64,000 bases of DNA from an uncultured Prevotella sp. (GCA_946548065.1 CAMNPM010000006.1:1-64000), one strand, 5' to 3'; positions 33,684 through 42,889 are shown, numbered from the stretch's first letter. The notes: generated by a model from the letters alone, not told the origin. A program made the numbers and translations.

Positions 33684-35780
33684 ATGGGAAAAAACAAGAA
33701 TGCCACCTGGATATGGTACCCTGGCGACTTTGAAATATGGAAAGGAAACATCTTCAACAACCGCCGTACCGAACGGGGTTCTATGTTCCCGCCATTCTGG
33801 AAACAAGACTCTCACTATGTCACGGTAGCATTCACTACTACCGTGGACCTTGCGGAAGAAGAGGTCATCGCTGTATGGACAGAAGGGGCATTCAACTTTG
33901 CTCTCGACGGCAAGCTCATCTCCCAACTCTCCGACCCCAAGAACTTTTGGTACGAAGAGGGGGACAATAAAGGCTATCGCATCCGCATCCCCAAAGGGTG
34001 CCACAAGCTGGAGTTCAAGGTCTGGAACCAGCAGCAGCTGCCCGCACTCTTTGTCCAGGGTGACACCATCCAGAGCAACAACACTTGGCTGGCCACCTAC
34101 GAAGACAAGATATGGATTGACGAGAATGGTGTGGCTCACGGTTCGGGCATCTATGTTCCAGCCGGCTCGTGGCACTTCGACTCCCCCGGAGAGACGCCCT
34201 CACGCTATTCGCTCCGATGGTGCGAGGCCTTCCCCGTGAGTAGCGAGAAAGTGGCGGGTGGCACACTCTACGACTTCGGACGTGAGACCTTCGGACACCT
34301 GGACTTTCGCCAGCCTAAAGGCAACGGCACTGCCCATATCTATTATGGTGAGAGTCGCGAGGAGGCCCTTGACAAGGAACACTGTGAGACGCTCGATGCG
34401 ATGCCCATCACCAACGACCATACGCTCTTTCCCGTTGGCAGCAAGGCATTCCGCTATGTCTATATCGAAGACTGCGGCAGCATCAGCTACCAACTGGCCA
34501 TGTATGAGGAGTATTCTCCTTTCGACCCGTCCCACTCTGGCTCGTTCCGCTGTTCCGACGACCTGCTGAACCGCATTTGGGATGTCTCGGCACGTACCCT
34601 CGAACTGACTACACAGGAGTTCTTCATGGACGGTATCAAGCGCGACCGATGGACCTGGAGCGGAGATGCCATTCAATCGTACCTCATGAACTACTACCTC
34701 CACTTCGACTCCGACTGCGTGAAGCGCACCATCCGCCAACTGCGCGGCAAGGATCCCGTCACAGCTCACATCAATACCATCATGGACTATTCCTTCTACT
34801 GGTTTATGTCTGTCGTAGACTATTACCAGTACACTGGCGACAGCGACTTTGTCTGTGAGATGTGGCCCCGCATGCTGACACTCATGGACTACATACTCAC
34901 GCGTACCAATGCCGAAGGAATGGCGGAGGGGCAACCCGATGACTGGATATTCGTCGACTGGGTCGACTTTCCCATGCACAAGCGGGGTGCACTGGCCTTT
35001 GAACAGGTGCTCTTCATTGCTGCCTTGTTCGCCATGGAGAAGGCTGCACACATCTGCAACGAACCTGAGAAGGCTGACTATTACCAGGGGTTGGCAGCAC
35101 AGCTGAGCGGAAAGCTGGAGCGCACCTTCTGGAGCAACGAGCAACACGCCTTCATGCATGCCATAGAAGATGGCGTACTGAACCCGCAGGTGACCAAGTT
35201 CCCTAATATGTTTGCCCTCAGAACCATCGCGATGTCCGAAGAACGCCAGGAGCAAATCATGAAAAGCGTGATGCTCAATCCCGACATACCGCCCATCACC
35301 ACACCTTACATGCGCTTCTACGAGCTCGAAGCACTGTGCGAGGACGGACTGCATCAGCAGGTACTCAGGGAGATACGCGACTACTGGGGTGGCATGCTGC
35401 GCGAAGGAGCCACCTCCTTCTGGGAGAAATATGTACCTACCGAGTCCGGCACCCAGCATCTGGCCATGTACGGACGACCCTACGGCAAGTCGCTCTGTCA
35501 CGCCTGGGGAGCCTCCCCCATCTATCTGCTGGGCAAGTATTTCTTAGGTGTGCAACCCACCCGGCCCGGCTATCAGGAGTATGTCGTCCAGCCTTCACTG
35601 GGCGACTTGGAGTGGATGGAAGGCGACGTGCCTACCCCTCATGGAATGATACATGTCTATATGGATTGCCAACAGGTGAAAGTGATGGCAACCGAAGGCT
35701 GCGGCACCCTGATTGTAGGCAACCAGCGCATGCCTGTCGAGGCCGGCAAGGAGACCGTTATCCGTTTTTCTGCTTGTTGA
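33684..35780 (+). CDS. alpha-L-rhamnosidase-like protein (GH78)
   Basis: 698 residues without a signal peptide, so probably cytoplasmic. An N-terminal beta-sandwich (1-280) is followed by the (alpha/alpha)6 barrel, with FFMDGIKRDRWTWSGDA in the place of the GH78 DG-KRDR-GWxGD motif, then DWVDFP and a C-terminal sandwich. Released rhamnosides would have to be imported first. It starts 35 nt after the FGE-like gene with no clear promoter of its own and could read through from that operon, or it may belong with the GH36 and beta-helix genes of a plant cell-wall sugar locus interrupted by the operon. Confidence 0.88.
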   Translation: MGKNKNATWIWYPGDFEIWKGNIFNNRRTERGSMFPPFWKQDSHYVTVAFTTTVDLAEEEVIAVWTEGAFNFALDGKLISQLSDPKNFWYEEGDNKGYRIRIPKGCHKLEFKVWNQQQLPALFVQGDTIQSNNTWLATYEDKIWIDENGVAHGSGIYVPAGSWHFDSPGETPSRYSLRWCEAFPVSSEKVAGGTLYDFGRETFGHLDFRQPKGNGTAHIYYGESREEALDKEHCETLDAMPITNDHTLFPVGSKAFRYVYIEDCGSISYQLAMYEEYSPFDPSHSGSFRCSDDLLNRIWDVSARTLELTTQEFFMDGIKRDRWTWSGDAIQSYLMNYYLHFDSDCVKRTIRQLRGKDPVTAHINTIMDYSFYWFMSVVDYYQYTGDSDFVCEMWPRMLTLMDYILTRTNAEGMAEGQPDDWIFVDWVDFPMHKRGALAFEQVLFIAALFAMEKAAHICNEPEKADYYQGLAAQLSGKLERTFWSNEQHAFMHAIEDGVLNPQVTKFPNMFALRTIAMSEERQEQIMKSVMLNPDIPPITTPYMRFYELEALCEDGLHQQVLREIRDYWGGMLREGATSFWEKYVPTESGTQHLAMYGRPYGKSLCHAWGASPIYLLGKYFLGVQPTRPGYQEYVVQPSLGDLEWMEGDVPTPHGMIHVYMDCQQVKVMATEGCGTLIVGNQRMPVEAGKETVIRFSAC

Positions 35781-35841
35781 TGAAAATCACCACACCGGCA
35801 ATGACGAGAATGACTACGGCAATGATATGAAGGGTATCCAT
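35758..35841 (-). CDS. possible 27-aa membrane peptide
   Basis: Short frame MDTLHIIAVVILVIAGVVIFINKQKNG: a single hydrophobic helix of about 17 residues with a basic end. A good minus-strand -7 box (TATCTTTGC, 35867-35875) lies 26 nt upstream. The 3' end overlaps the GH78 stop antiparallel. No homologue known to me; promoter plus membrane helix are the only support. Confidence 0.4.
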   Translation of the reverse strand: MDTLHIIAVVILVIAGVVIFINKQKNG

Positions 35842-35866
35842 ATTGACAAACGTTTATGTTACTACG

Positions 35867-35875
35867 GCAAAGATA
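35867..35875 (-). promoter_or_regulatory. minus-strand promoter -7 box in the GH78-GH36 gap
   Basis: TATCTTTGC reading leftward toward the 27-codon frame; no other minus-strand gene follows. Confidence 0.45.
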
Positions 35876-35914
35876 CAAAGAAGAAATCAATAATCCAAAA
35901 AAGAAAGAAAAAAA

Positions 35915-38122
35915 ATGAAGAAAACACTTATTATCGCTACAATGCTTTGTCTGTCGACTATTACGACGCAGGCTGAACAAGTAGTTATTGAGACACGCAA
36001 CACCAGTCTGGTGCTCGACGTGGAAAAAGGGCAACAGCCCAGGTATGTGTACTACGGTGCCAAGCTCACCGCTCAAGAACTGCAGCATCTGCAACGTCCT
36101 GCCGTCTTCGGACGCATGGATGCCTACCCTGCCTACGGTCTGAACACCCCTGCCGAGGCTGCCCTGGCCATGCGGCATAGCGACGGCAACCTGTCGACAG
36201 CCCTCGTAACCGATTATTGGGAACGCGGCGAGGTAGTTGGCGAAGGCAACTTCGTCACCTGCATCACAATGAAAGACCCCGTATATCCCATCACCGTCAC
36301 CCTCAACTACAAAGCCTTTGTCGAAGAGGATATGATAGAAACCTGGACAGAGATTACCAACAACGAGAAAGGAACCGTCAACCTGACCACATTTGCCTCT
36401 GCCGTGCTGCCCATCCGTCGCGGCGATGTGTGGATGAGCCATCTCTACGGCTCTTGGGGCAATGAGGCCCGATTGGTGGAAGAGCCGCTGACCGCCGGAC
36501 AGAAAGTCATCGTCAACAAAGACGGCACTCGCAACTCGCATACTGACCATGGTGAGGTCATGTTCTCGCTCGACGGCAAGGGACAGGAGAATGCCGGAGC
36601 CGTCATCGGTGCTGCTATCTGCTACTCCGGCAACTACCGCCTCAAGGTGGTCACCGACGATACCGACTACCACTACTTCTTCGCAGGTATCAACGAAGAC
36701 AACTCGGAATACCACCTGAAGCGCGGCGAGACCTTCAAGACACCCGCCCTTGCCCTGAGCTACTCGCAGCAGGGACTATCGGGCGTGTCGCGCAACTTCC
36801 ACAAGTGGGGCCGCAAATATAAGCTGATGCACGGTGACCGAGAGCGCAAGATTCTGCTCAACTCGTGGGAGGGTGTCTATTTCGACATCAACCAGCAGGG
36901 CATGGACCAGATGATGAAGGACATCGCCTCCATGGGCGGCGAGCTCTTCGTCATGGACGATGGCTGGTTTGGTGACAAGTATCCGCGCAAGACCGACAAC
37001 TCCAGCCTGGGCGACTGGGTGGTCGACCGCAACAAGTTGCCCGACGGCATCGAGGGTCTGCTGCGCGATGCTAGAAAGAACGGGGTGAAGTTCGGCATCT
37101 GGATAGAGCCCGAGATGGCCAACACCACCTCCGAACTCTATGAGGCCCATCCCGACTGGATTGTGAAGGCTCCCAAGCGCGATGCCGTCTTAGGCCGCGG
37201 TGGCACACAGGTGGTACTCGACCTGGGCAACCCCAAGGTGCAGGACTTTGTCTTCAGCGTGGTGGACAACCTCCTGTCCAAGTATCCTGAAATCGACTAC
37301 ATCAAGTGGGATGCCAACATGGCCATCATGAACCACGGTTCGCAATATCTGACCATGAACGACCAGAGCCACCTCTATATCGACTATCACCGCGGATTGG
37401 AGAAGGTGTGCCAGCGCGTACGTGCCAAGTATCCCGATGTCACCATCCAGGCCTGTGCCTCTGGCGGCGGTCGTGCCAACTGGGGTGTACTGCCTTACTT
37501 CGACGAGTTCTGGGTCAGCGACAATACCGATGCCCTGCAGCGCATCTATATGCAGTGGGGTACCAGCTATTTCTTCCCTGCCATCGCTATGGCCAGCCAC
37601 ATCTCTGCCACGCCCAACCACACCGTGTTCCGCACCACGGCACTGAAATACCGCATCGATGTCGCTATGTCAGCCCGTCTGGGCATGGAGATTCAGCCCA
37701 AGAACATGACCGACGACGAGAAGGAACTCTGCCGCAAGGCCATTGCCGAATACAAGCAGATACGCCCCATCGTGCAGTTTGGCAACATCTACCGACTGGT
37801 GTCGCCTTACGACAGGAAGGGACTGGCCTCGATGATGTATGTCAACGACGAACAGACCAAGGCCGTATGGTACTGGTGGAAGACGGAGTCGTTCCAGAAC
37901 GAGCACCTTCCCCGTGTCAAGATGGCAGGTCTGAACCCCAACCGTATGTATAAGGTACGCGAGCTCAACCGCATCGACCTCAATCCCCTCAATGTGGAAG
38001 GCAAGTCATTCAGCGGAGCCTATCTGATGTCTCACGGCATCGAAGTCCCCTACCGCAACGAGCCCGAATGGTCGAAGAAGAGCGACTGGTCCAGCCGAGT
38101 GCTATACCTCGAGGCAGAATAA
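35915..38122 (+). CDS. alpha-galactosidase (GH36)
   Basis: 735 residues with a signal peptide (KKTLIIATMLCLSTITTQA). An N-terminal beta-supersandwich is followed by the TIM barrel: LFVMDDGWFG, GIWIEPEMAN, the nucleophile in DYIKWDANMAI, and the acid/base in CASGGGRANWGVLPYFDEFWVSDNTDA. This is the GH36 (clan GH-D) pattern, releasing terminal alpha-galactosyl residues, probably in the periplasm. No separate promoter is evident in the short gap after the GH78 gene. Alpha-N-acetylgalactosaminidase specificity is possible. Confidence 0.92.
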   Translation: MKKTLIIATMLCLSTITTQAEQVVIETRNTSLVLDVEKGQQPRYVYYGAKLTAQELQHLQRPAVFGRMDAYPAYGLNTPAEAALAMRHSDGNLSTALVTDYWERGEVVGEGNFVTCITMKDPVYPITVTLNYKAFVEEDMIETWTEITNNEKGTVNLTTFASAVLPIRRGDVWMSHLYGSWGNEARLVEEPLTAGQKVIVNKDGTRNSHTDHGEVMFSLDGKGQENAGAVIGAAICYSGNYRLKVVTDDTDYHYFFAGINEDNSEYHLKRGETFKTPALALSYSQQGLSGVSRNFHKWGRKYKLMHGDRERKILLNSWEGVYFDINQQGMDQMMKDIASMGGELFVMDDGWFGDKYPRKTDNSSLGDWVVDRNKLPDGIEGLLRDARKNGVKFGIWIEPEMANTTSELYEAHPDWIVKAPKRDAVLGRGGTQVVLDLGNPKVQDFVFSVVDNLLSKYPEIDYIKWDANMAIMNHGSQYLTMNDQSHLYIDYHRGLEKVCQRVRAKYPDVTIQACASGGGRANWGVLPYFDEFWVSDNTDALQRIYMQWGTSYFFPAIAMASHISATPNHTVFRTTALKYRIDVAMSARLGMEIQPKNMTDDEKELCRKAIAEYKQIRPIVQFGNIYRLVSPYDRKGLASMMYVNDEQTKAVWYWWKTESFQNEHLPRVKMAGLNPNRMYKVRELNRIDLNPLNVEGKSFSGAYLMSHGIEVPYRNEPEWSKKSDWSSRVLYLEAE

Positions 38123-38126
38123 ACAG

Positions 38127-38206
38127 AGCATCGAAACATCGAAACATCGAAACTTCGAAACATCGAAACATCGAAATATCGAAATATCGAAAAATCGAAA
38201 AATCGC
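38127..38206 (+). repeat. 8-bp tandem repeat (CATCGAAA type), about ten copies
   Basis: Units CATCGAAA, CTTCGAAA, TATCGAAA and AATCGAAA follow without gaps between the GH36 stop and the MATE gene. The complement is TTTCGATG, the same family as 46535-46670. Confidence 0.9.
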
Positions 38207-38229
38207 CCCCGCCAATCCTCAAAGAAACA

Positions 38230-39639
38230 TTGAAAAAAGCAAGCACCGACCTCCTGTCCTACATCCGCGAGGGACGCGAGATGACACAAGGCGAGAAACT
38301 CAGGCTCATCGTGAGCCTGAGTATCCCGTCTATCCTCGCCCAGATCTCCGCCACCGTCATGTTCTTCATCGATGCCTCCATGGTGGGACACCTCGGTGCC
38401 AAAGCCTCGGCAGCTATCGGACTGGTAGAGACCACAGGATGGATGATGGGCGGGCTGGCCTCAGCCGTCAACATGGGATTCTCCGTGCAGGTAGCCCATG
38501 CCATCGGTGCCAACGACTTCGAGCAAGCGCGCCGTGTACTCCGGCAGTCGCTGGTCTGCAGCCTGCTATGGGCCGTGCTCACTACGCTGACTGCCCTCGT
38601 GATAAGCCCTGCCCTGCCCTACTGGCTGGGAGGAACAGAGGAGATAGCGCATGATGCCACCCTCTACTTCGCCATCTTCTCGGCCTTCTGCGTTTTCTTC
38701 CAGATGGAAGGTTTGGCAGGCTCTATGCTCAAGTGTTCGGGCAACATGAAGATACCTTCAGCACTCAACATACTGATGTGCATCATGGATGTCATCTTCA
38801 ACTACCTCTTTATCTACATCCTCGACATGGGGGTTGCCGGAGCAGCCATTGGCACCGGACTGTCTATGCTGATCACAGCAACTATGATGCTCTACTTCCT
38901 GCTGGTGCAATCCGATATGCTGGGGATATTTAAGAGGAGAGAGGAAAGAGGAGAGAGGAGAGAGAATAGTTGGCAGCACTTCCGTCCGAAGGCCGACGTG
39001 GTGGGCATTGCCGTGAAGATAGGAGCACCCATGGGACTGCAACACTTGCTGATGGGAGGTGCGCAAGTGGTGAGCACCCTCATTGTTGCCCCATTGGGTA
39101 CCATCGCCATTGCTGCCCACTCGCTCGCCATCACCGTCGAGAGCCTTTGCTATATGCCCGGCTATGGCATTGCCGAGGCTGCCACCACACTGGTGGGGCA
39201 GAGCTTCGGGGCCGGACAGCGACTGCTGACACGCTCCTTTGCCCGTATGTCGGTGACATTGGGTATGCTGGTCATGACACTGATGGGAGTGCTGATGTGG
39301 ATCTTCGCGCCAGAGCTGATGATGGTGCTGACCCCTGTCGACGACATCATTGCCGTGGGTGCCAACTGTCTGCGCATCGAGGCTTTTGCCGAACCCATGT
39401 TTGCAGCCGCCATCGTCTGCAACGGCATCTTTGTAGGAGCAGGCGACACCCTGAAGCCGGCTGCCATGAGTCTGCTCTCTATGTGGGGTGTCCGTCTGAC
39501 ATTAGCTGCTCTCCTGGCTGGCACCTATGGTCTGCCGGGTGTCTGGACGGCAATGGCCATCGAACTCACCTTCCGAGGCCTCATCTTCCTCATCCGACTC
39601 TTCCATGGAGGCTGGATGAAGAAGCTGTCCTCACTGTAG
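38230..39639 (+). CDS. MATE-family multidrug/metabolite exporter
   Basis: 469 residues if started at TTG 38230, with twelve hydrophobic helices in two homologous halves (MatE domains; LSIPSILAQISATVMFFIDASMVGHLG in the first, GIAVKIGAPMGLQHLLMGGAQV in the second). An ATG at 38281 is also possible; the upstream start is preferred because the LLSYIREGREMT lead-in looks family-like. The open frame continues upstream through the 8-bp repeat, so repeat-length changes could alter N-terminal extensions. A charged loop (RREERGERREN) between the halves is encoded by a purine-rich GAGAGG microrepeat (38931-38970). Confidence 0.87.
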   Translation: MKKASTDLLSYIREGREMTQGEKLRLIVSLSIPSILAQISATVMFFIDASMVGHLGAKASAAIGLVETTGWMMGGLASAVNMGFSVQVAHAIGANDFEQARRVLRQSLVCSLLWAVLTTLTALVISPALPYWLGGTEEIAHDATLYFAIFSAFCVFFQMEGLAGSMLKCSGNMKIPSALNILMCIMDVIFNYLFIYILDMGVAGAAIGTGLSMLITATMMLYFLLVQSDMLGIFKRREERGERRENSWQHFRPKADVVGIAVKIGAPMGLQHLLMGGAQVVSTLIVAPLGTIAIAAHSLAITVESLCYMPGYGIAEAATTLVGQSFGAGQRLLTRSFARMSVTLGMLVMTLMGVLMWIFAPELMMVLTPVDDIIAVGANCLRIEAFAEPMFAAAIVCNGIFVGAGDTLKPAAMSLLSMWGVRLTLAALLAGTYGLPGVWTAMAIELTFRGLIFLIRLFHGGWMKKLSSL

Positions 39640-39888
39640 TTTCGGATAGTTAGCCGGCTGGTCCCAGTAGCGCAGCACCTGTGTCTGTCCGCCAGCCACG
39701 ATACCCTCATAGTCCCACTTGTAGGTGCCACCGCCTGATGCCGCACTGCCCTAAACCTTGTAGCCGTTCATCACGTTCTGCTGTCCGCCCTGGCCAAAGG
39801 CCTTCCAGGCACTGACCTTGATGGTGCAACCATCAGCAATATGTAGCACAACGTATGCATCGTTTTCTGTTGTTTCGATCTTCTAAAT
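39631..39888 (-). pseudogene. C-terminal gene relic with an internal stop
   Basis: A leftward frame codes a plausible protein tail (DAYVVLHIADGCT..., SAWKAFGQGGQQNVMNG, a TAG stop, then SGGGTYKWDYEGIVAGG...YWDQPANYPKLQ). A stop bounds the frame upstream and there is no start. It overlaps the last 9 nt of the MATE gene. The parent family is not recognised; the style suggests a secreted protein's C-terminal domain. Confidence 0.5.
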
Positions 39889-40194
39889 ATTTTTTTCTTC
39901 ACGTATTCCGTTTTTTGTCAACATTCCCCCTGTTCAGAGATAACCTTCTGACGTTCAGCAGATTAAAGAATGCAACACTACACCAAACACTACACCAAAC
40001 ATCCACCTATCACTACACCAAACCACTACCCTACTCCAGCTTGCGTCTCCTTTAGTTTCACAACCCCTTCGAGGTAGGTCCGTGGGGGTAGTGTTGGGGG
40101 TAGTGTTGGGGGAGTGTTGCACAAACACCTACCCTTCGGCAAACCCTTTGTCCATCGGGCTTTCAGGGCTGTTGGGGGGAGAGTGGGTATGTTT

Positions 40195-40260
40195 ACTCCC
40201 TGCCCTGAGAATTTCTACTCCCTGCCCTGGGAATTTCTACTCCCTACCCTGGGAATATTT
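40195..40260 (+). repeat. 22-bp repeat, three copies (intergenic)
   Basis: ACTCCCTGCCCTGGGAATTTCT and close variants start at 40195, 40217 and 40239. The period and the CCC...TGGGAA core match the repeat inside the RsmF-type gene. Confidence 0.8.
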
Positions 40261-40349
40261 TTTCCTACGCCTAAGAAAAAATATCGAGAGGTGCGCCCGA
40301 CGAGGTTACGGCTCGTGACTGACGAGGTTACGGCTCGTCGCGGTCGGCA

Positions 40350-40547
40350 TTAGTTCTCGTTTTCAAGAATCTCGTAGACGGAATAGCTCTCAGTGAAGTC
40401 CTCGATGGTAGCGGCATCGAACACGATGGGGAACAGCGCCTGCGTGGAGCTGGGCGTGGGATCCGTCGGGTCGATGTCAGTACCTGAATCGGTGGTACCT
40501 GAGGTATTCTTCGTGAACTTGAAGGTATAGGTGTACTTGATGTTAGG
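40350..40547 (-). pseudogene. relic of a fimbrillin-like or secreted protein C terminus
   Basis: A leftward frame of about 65 codons encodes NIKYTYTFKFTKN, a Thr/Asp/Pro linker, and ALFPIVFDAATIEDF...YSVYEILENEN. The KYTYTF...linker...LFPIxFD pattern recalls C-terminal parts of Bacteroidetes fimbrillin or cell-surface proteins. A stop sits directly upstream and there is no start. Confidence 0.5.
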
Positions 40548-40918
40548 CTATAGTTGAGTCGGAGGATAGTAGGAATTAAGCTATAGTTGACCGTGAAAGA
40601 ATAGATGCAGCTCGCGGGATTCCACCCGGGGGCTGCATCTAAAAAAATAACTACTATCAATAACTAAAAACCTAATCTTATGAAAAACGTCCTCACGACG
40701 TCTGTGTTATCCTTTCTAACAATCTTCTTTTTTTACCTTCATCGAACTTTTACCTATTGTCGATTTTCCTTTTTCAATCTTTTACCTTTAAACCAATACT
40801 TTCTTGAAGACGATGCAAAGGTACGATGTTTTTCGGTATGTTATACCAAAAAGGCATCGGTTTTCTGAAAAAAGCGGGGTATTCTTGACGTAAATCAATC
40901 GTTTGTGTGCGAACACAC

Positions 40919-41797
40919 CTAAATTGTGGTCGAACACAGTACTTTTTCTACCGCGTTGGTCAGTTCTACAAACTGGGCAATGGTCAACTGCTCTGGGCGG
41001 AGGGTTAGATTGAGGGCGGAGGGTGGAAGGAGGAGGGCGGAGGGTGAAGTGTTCTCGCTTTGCGAGTGTGGCTTCGTGATGGGAGATGAGAGGTGAGAGG
41101 TGAGAGATGAGAGCTGCTGGTCGGTGAGGAGCTGCTTGAGGGAGACGCGCAGCATCTTGCGGCGCTGGTTGAAGACGGTCTTCACCACGCGCTTGAACAG
41201 TTCTTCGTCGCAACCCAGCTGGCGGGTCTGGTTGCGGGTCATGCGGATGACGGCACTCTTGACCTTGGGGGGCGGGTTGAAGACGGTCTCGTCGACCATG
41301 AACAGATACTCCACATCGTACCACGCCTGAATGAGCACCGACAGGATGCCGTAGGCCTTGGTGCCGGGCTTCGAGGCCATGCGCAGAGCAACCTCATGCT
41401 GTATCATACCCGTGCAACAGGGTATCAGGTCGCGATTGTCTATCATCTTGAAGAAGATCTGCGACGATATGTCGTAAGGATAGTTGCCCGTCAGCACGAA
41501 CTGTCCGCCATCGAACACCTTCGAGAGGTCCATCCGTAGGAAGTCCTCGCCCAGGATGTTTTCGCGCAGCTTGGGAAAATGCTCGTTCAGATAGGCCACC
41601 GACTCACGGTCGATCTCTACCACCTTCAGCGGACGGGGCTTATCAACGAGGTATTGTGTCATCACTCCCATGCCGGGGCCTACCTCCAATACGGGCAGGC
41701 CGGGACAGGCATCCACCGTATCGGCAATGCGACGGGCTATCGTGAGGTCGGTCAGGAAGTGCTGACCCAGATTCTTCTTCGGACGGACTTGTTTCAT
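40919..41797 (-). CDS. rsmA: 16S rRNA dimethyladenosine transferase
   Basis: Dimethylates two adjacent adenines near the 3' end of 16S rRNA (KsgA). 292 residues: PKKNLGQHFLTD, the SAM site VLEVGPGMGVMTQYL, the catalytic NYPYDIS, and PPKVKSAVIRM. About 35 residues near 208-244 (TSHLSSPITKPHSQSENTSPSALLLPPSALNL) interrupt the C-terminal helical domain just before LTLRPEQLTIAQF. They are encoded by GAGAGGTGAGAG- and GGCGGAGGGTGG-type microrepeats (about 40998-41112) and look inserted. Last gene of a minus-strand run, 15 nt after the flippase-like gene. Confidence 0.94.
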   Translation of the reverse strand: MKQVRPKKNLGQHFLTDLTIARRIADTVDACPGLPVLEVGPGMGVMTQYLVDKPRPLKVVEIDRESVAYLNEHFPKLRENILGEDFLRMDLSKVFDGGQFVLTGNYPYDISSQIFFKMIDNRDLIPCCTGMIQHEVALRMASKPGTKAYGILSVLIQAWYDVEYLFMVDETVFNPPPKVKSAVIRMTRNQTRQLGCDEELFKRVVKTVFNQRRKMLRVSLKQLLTDQQLSSLTSHLSSPITKPHSQSENTSPSALLLPPSALNLTLRPEQLTIAQFVELTNAVEKVLCSTTI

Positions 41798-41812
41798 ACT
41801 TGGGGATAACGG

Positions 41813-42853
41813 CTAACGCTGATCGAGTTTCATCAACAGGAGTCCGATGACAATCCAGATGATTTCACGGACGCGACAGATGATGCTGACAAAGATGCCC
41901 AGGGCAGCAGAAAGTCCCAGGGCAGCAATAGAGAGCACGAAGCCACCCTCCTGCACGCCCAACTGCATGGGCAGGAAGCCGATGAGGTTGGCAAAGAGCG
42001 TGGTGAAGGCCACGATGAGGATGCTGTGCAGATAGGTGAGCACAATGCCTGAGAAGCCTCCTCCATTGTCAATGCCGAAGAGCAGGAGCATGAACAGCAC
42101 CTCGGAGCTCTGTACCACGCGGGAGAAGAACTCAAGGAAAAGACTGAGGTAGAAGGCGCGCCGGTCCTGACCGTGCAGCGAGGCTATCTGTTGGTCGATG
42201 TTGTGCATGGCCTCGGCATGACGTTCAGAGAAGCGGGTGCTCCACCCTTTCAAACCTGGGATATGGCCTATCCAGCGGATAGTCTTCACCACCAGTCCGT
42301 TGCGGTATCCTTTTGAGAACAGGTAGAAGGCCACGAGGCAGAAGACGATGATGATGCCCAGTATGGTGGCGATGACGGGTGTCAGCGGCATGTCGCCCAA
42401 CGCCACCAATAGCAGATAGAGGAAGATGGAGACAAACCAGAAGATGAAATGGCCAAAGAAGTGCATCATGGCATAGAGGATGACCGACGAGGTAGCATGC
42501 TGATTGTCGATATGCTTCGACAACTCCATGATGCGATAGGGTTCTCCGCCAAGACCACCTACGGGAGTGGCATAGTTGAGGGCATAACCAGTAATGGTGA
42601 GCTTATAGATACGCCAGCGACTGACAGGCGGCTCGCCTCCCACGTTCCCCTTGATGATGGTCCACCACGACCAGGCATTCAGTCCGTAGACGAAAATCCA
42701 CACCCCGATGATGGGTATGAGCCAGTAGCCTGCATGACAGAGGTGATCCCATAGCTCTACAAAACTCACGTCGAAGGTGAACAACATCACCACCACGGCG
42801 ACGACACCGAGGATGAAGAAAAAGTTGTTAAGCTGCTGTTTGGTCCACTTCAT
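41813..42853 (-). CDS. flippase-like integral membrane protein (LPG_synthase_TM / UPF0104)
   Basis: 346 residues with about eight membrane helices; the family motif region YALNYATPVGGLGGEPYRIMEL lies in the first third and LIGFLPMQLGVQEGG in the last. Relatives include the membrane half of lysyl-phosphatidylglycerol synthase (MprF) and the AglD/dolichol-related proteins; without a synthase domain they are usually taken to flip lipids. Its place next to CDP-alcohol transferase and nucleotidyltransferase genes fits translocation of the lipid they would make. Confidence 0.85.
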   Translation of the reverse strand: MKWTKQQLNNFFFILGVVAVVVMLFTFDVSFVELWDHLCHAGYWLIPIIGVWIFVYGLNAWSWWTIIKGNVGGEPPVSRWRIYKLTITGYALNYATPVGGLGGEPYRIMELSKHIDNQHATSSVILYAMMHFFGHFIFWFVSIFLYLLLVALGDMPLTPVIATILGIIIVFCLVAFYLFSKGYRNGLVVKTIRWIGHIPGLKGWSTRFSERHAEAMHNIDQQIASLHGQDRRAFYLSLFLEFFSRVVQSSEVLFMLLLFGIDNGGGFSGIVLTYLHSILIVAFTTLFANLIGFLPMQLGVQEGGFVLSIAALGLSAALGIFVSIICRVREIIWIVIGLLLMKLDQR

Positions 42854-42889
42854 ATTTTAGCTGAGAGATGAGAGGTGAGAGGTAAGATG

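Larger units (their letters stand above)
39640..40918. other. repeat-rich intergenic region with gene relics
   Basis: 1.28 kb without an intact gene. It holds two relics, ACACTACACCAAAC direct repeats (about 39970-40025) opposed by GGGGGTAGTGTTG repeats (about 40083-40115), a 22-bp repeat (40195-40260), a doubled GACGAGGTTACGGCTCGT (about 40299-40340), a 9-bp-stem hairpin AGATGCAGC/GCTGCATCT (about 40606-40640) and an orphan leftward -7 box TACCTTTGC (about 40815-40823). A 62-codon frame at 40680 with a hydrophobic start could be another remnant. Confidence 0.6.

Noticed and set aside
34200..35501. 433-codon minus-strand frame opposite the GH78 gene
   Set aside because: Antisense to a conserved hydrolase; composition follows from complementary codons.
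38127..38206. Coding N-terminal extension of the MATE protein (start at 38068)
   Set aside because: The frame is open but consists of repeat-encoded residues (KHRNIETS-like) and overlaps the GH36 gene. The MATE family begins near 38230-38281.
24454..39639. Polysaccharide utilisation locus with SusC/SusD
   Set aside because: Glycosidases and a LacI regulator are present, but no SusC/SusD pair lies here. The TonB receptor at 47.8 kb is linked to OB-fold lipoproteins instead.
40680..40868. 62-codon gene with a hydrophobic start
   Set aside because: The tail is not protein-like and runs through a region with an opposing promoter; noted only as a possible remnant.
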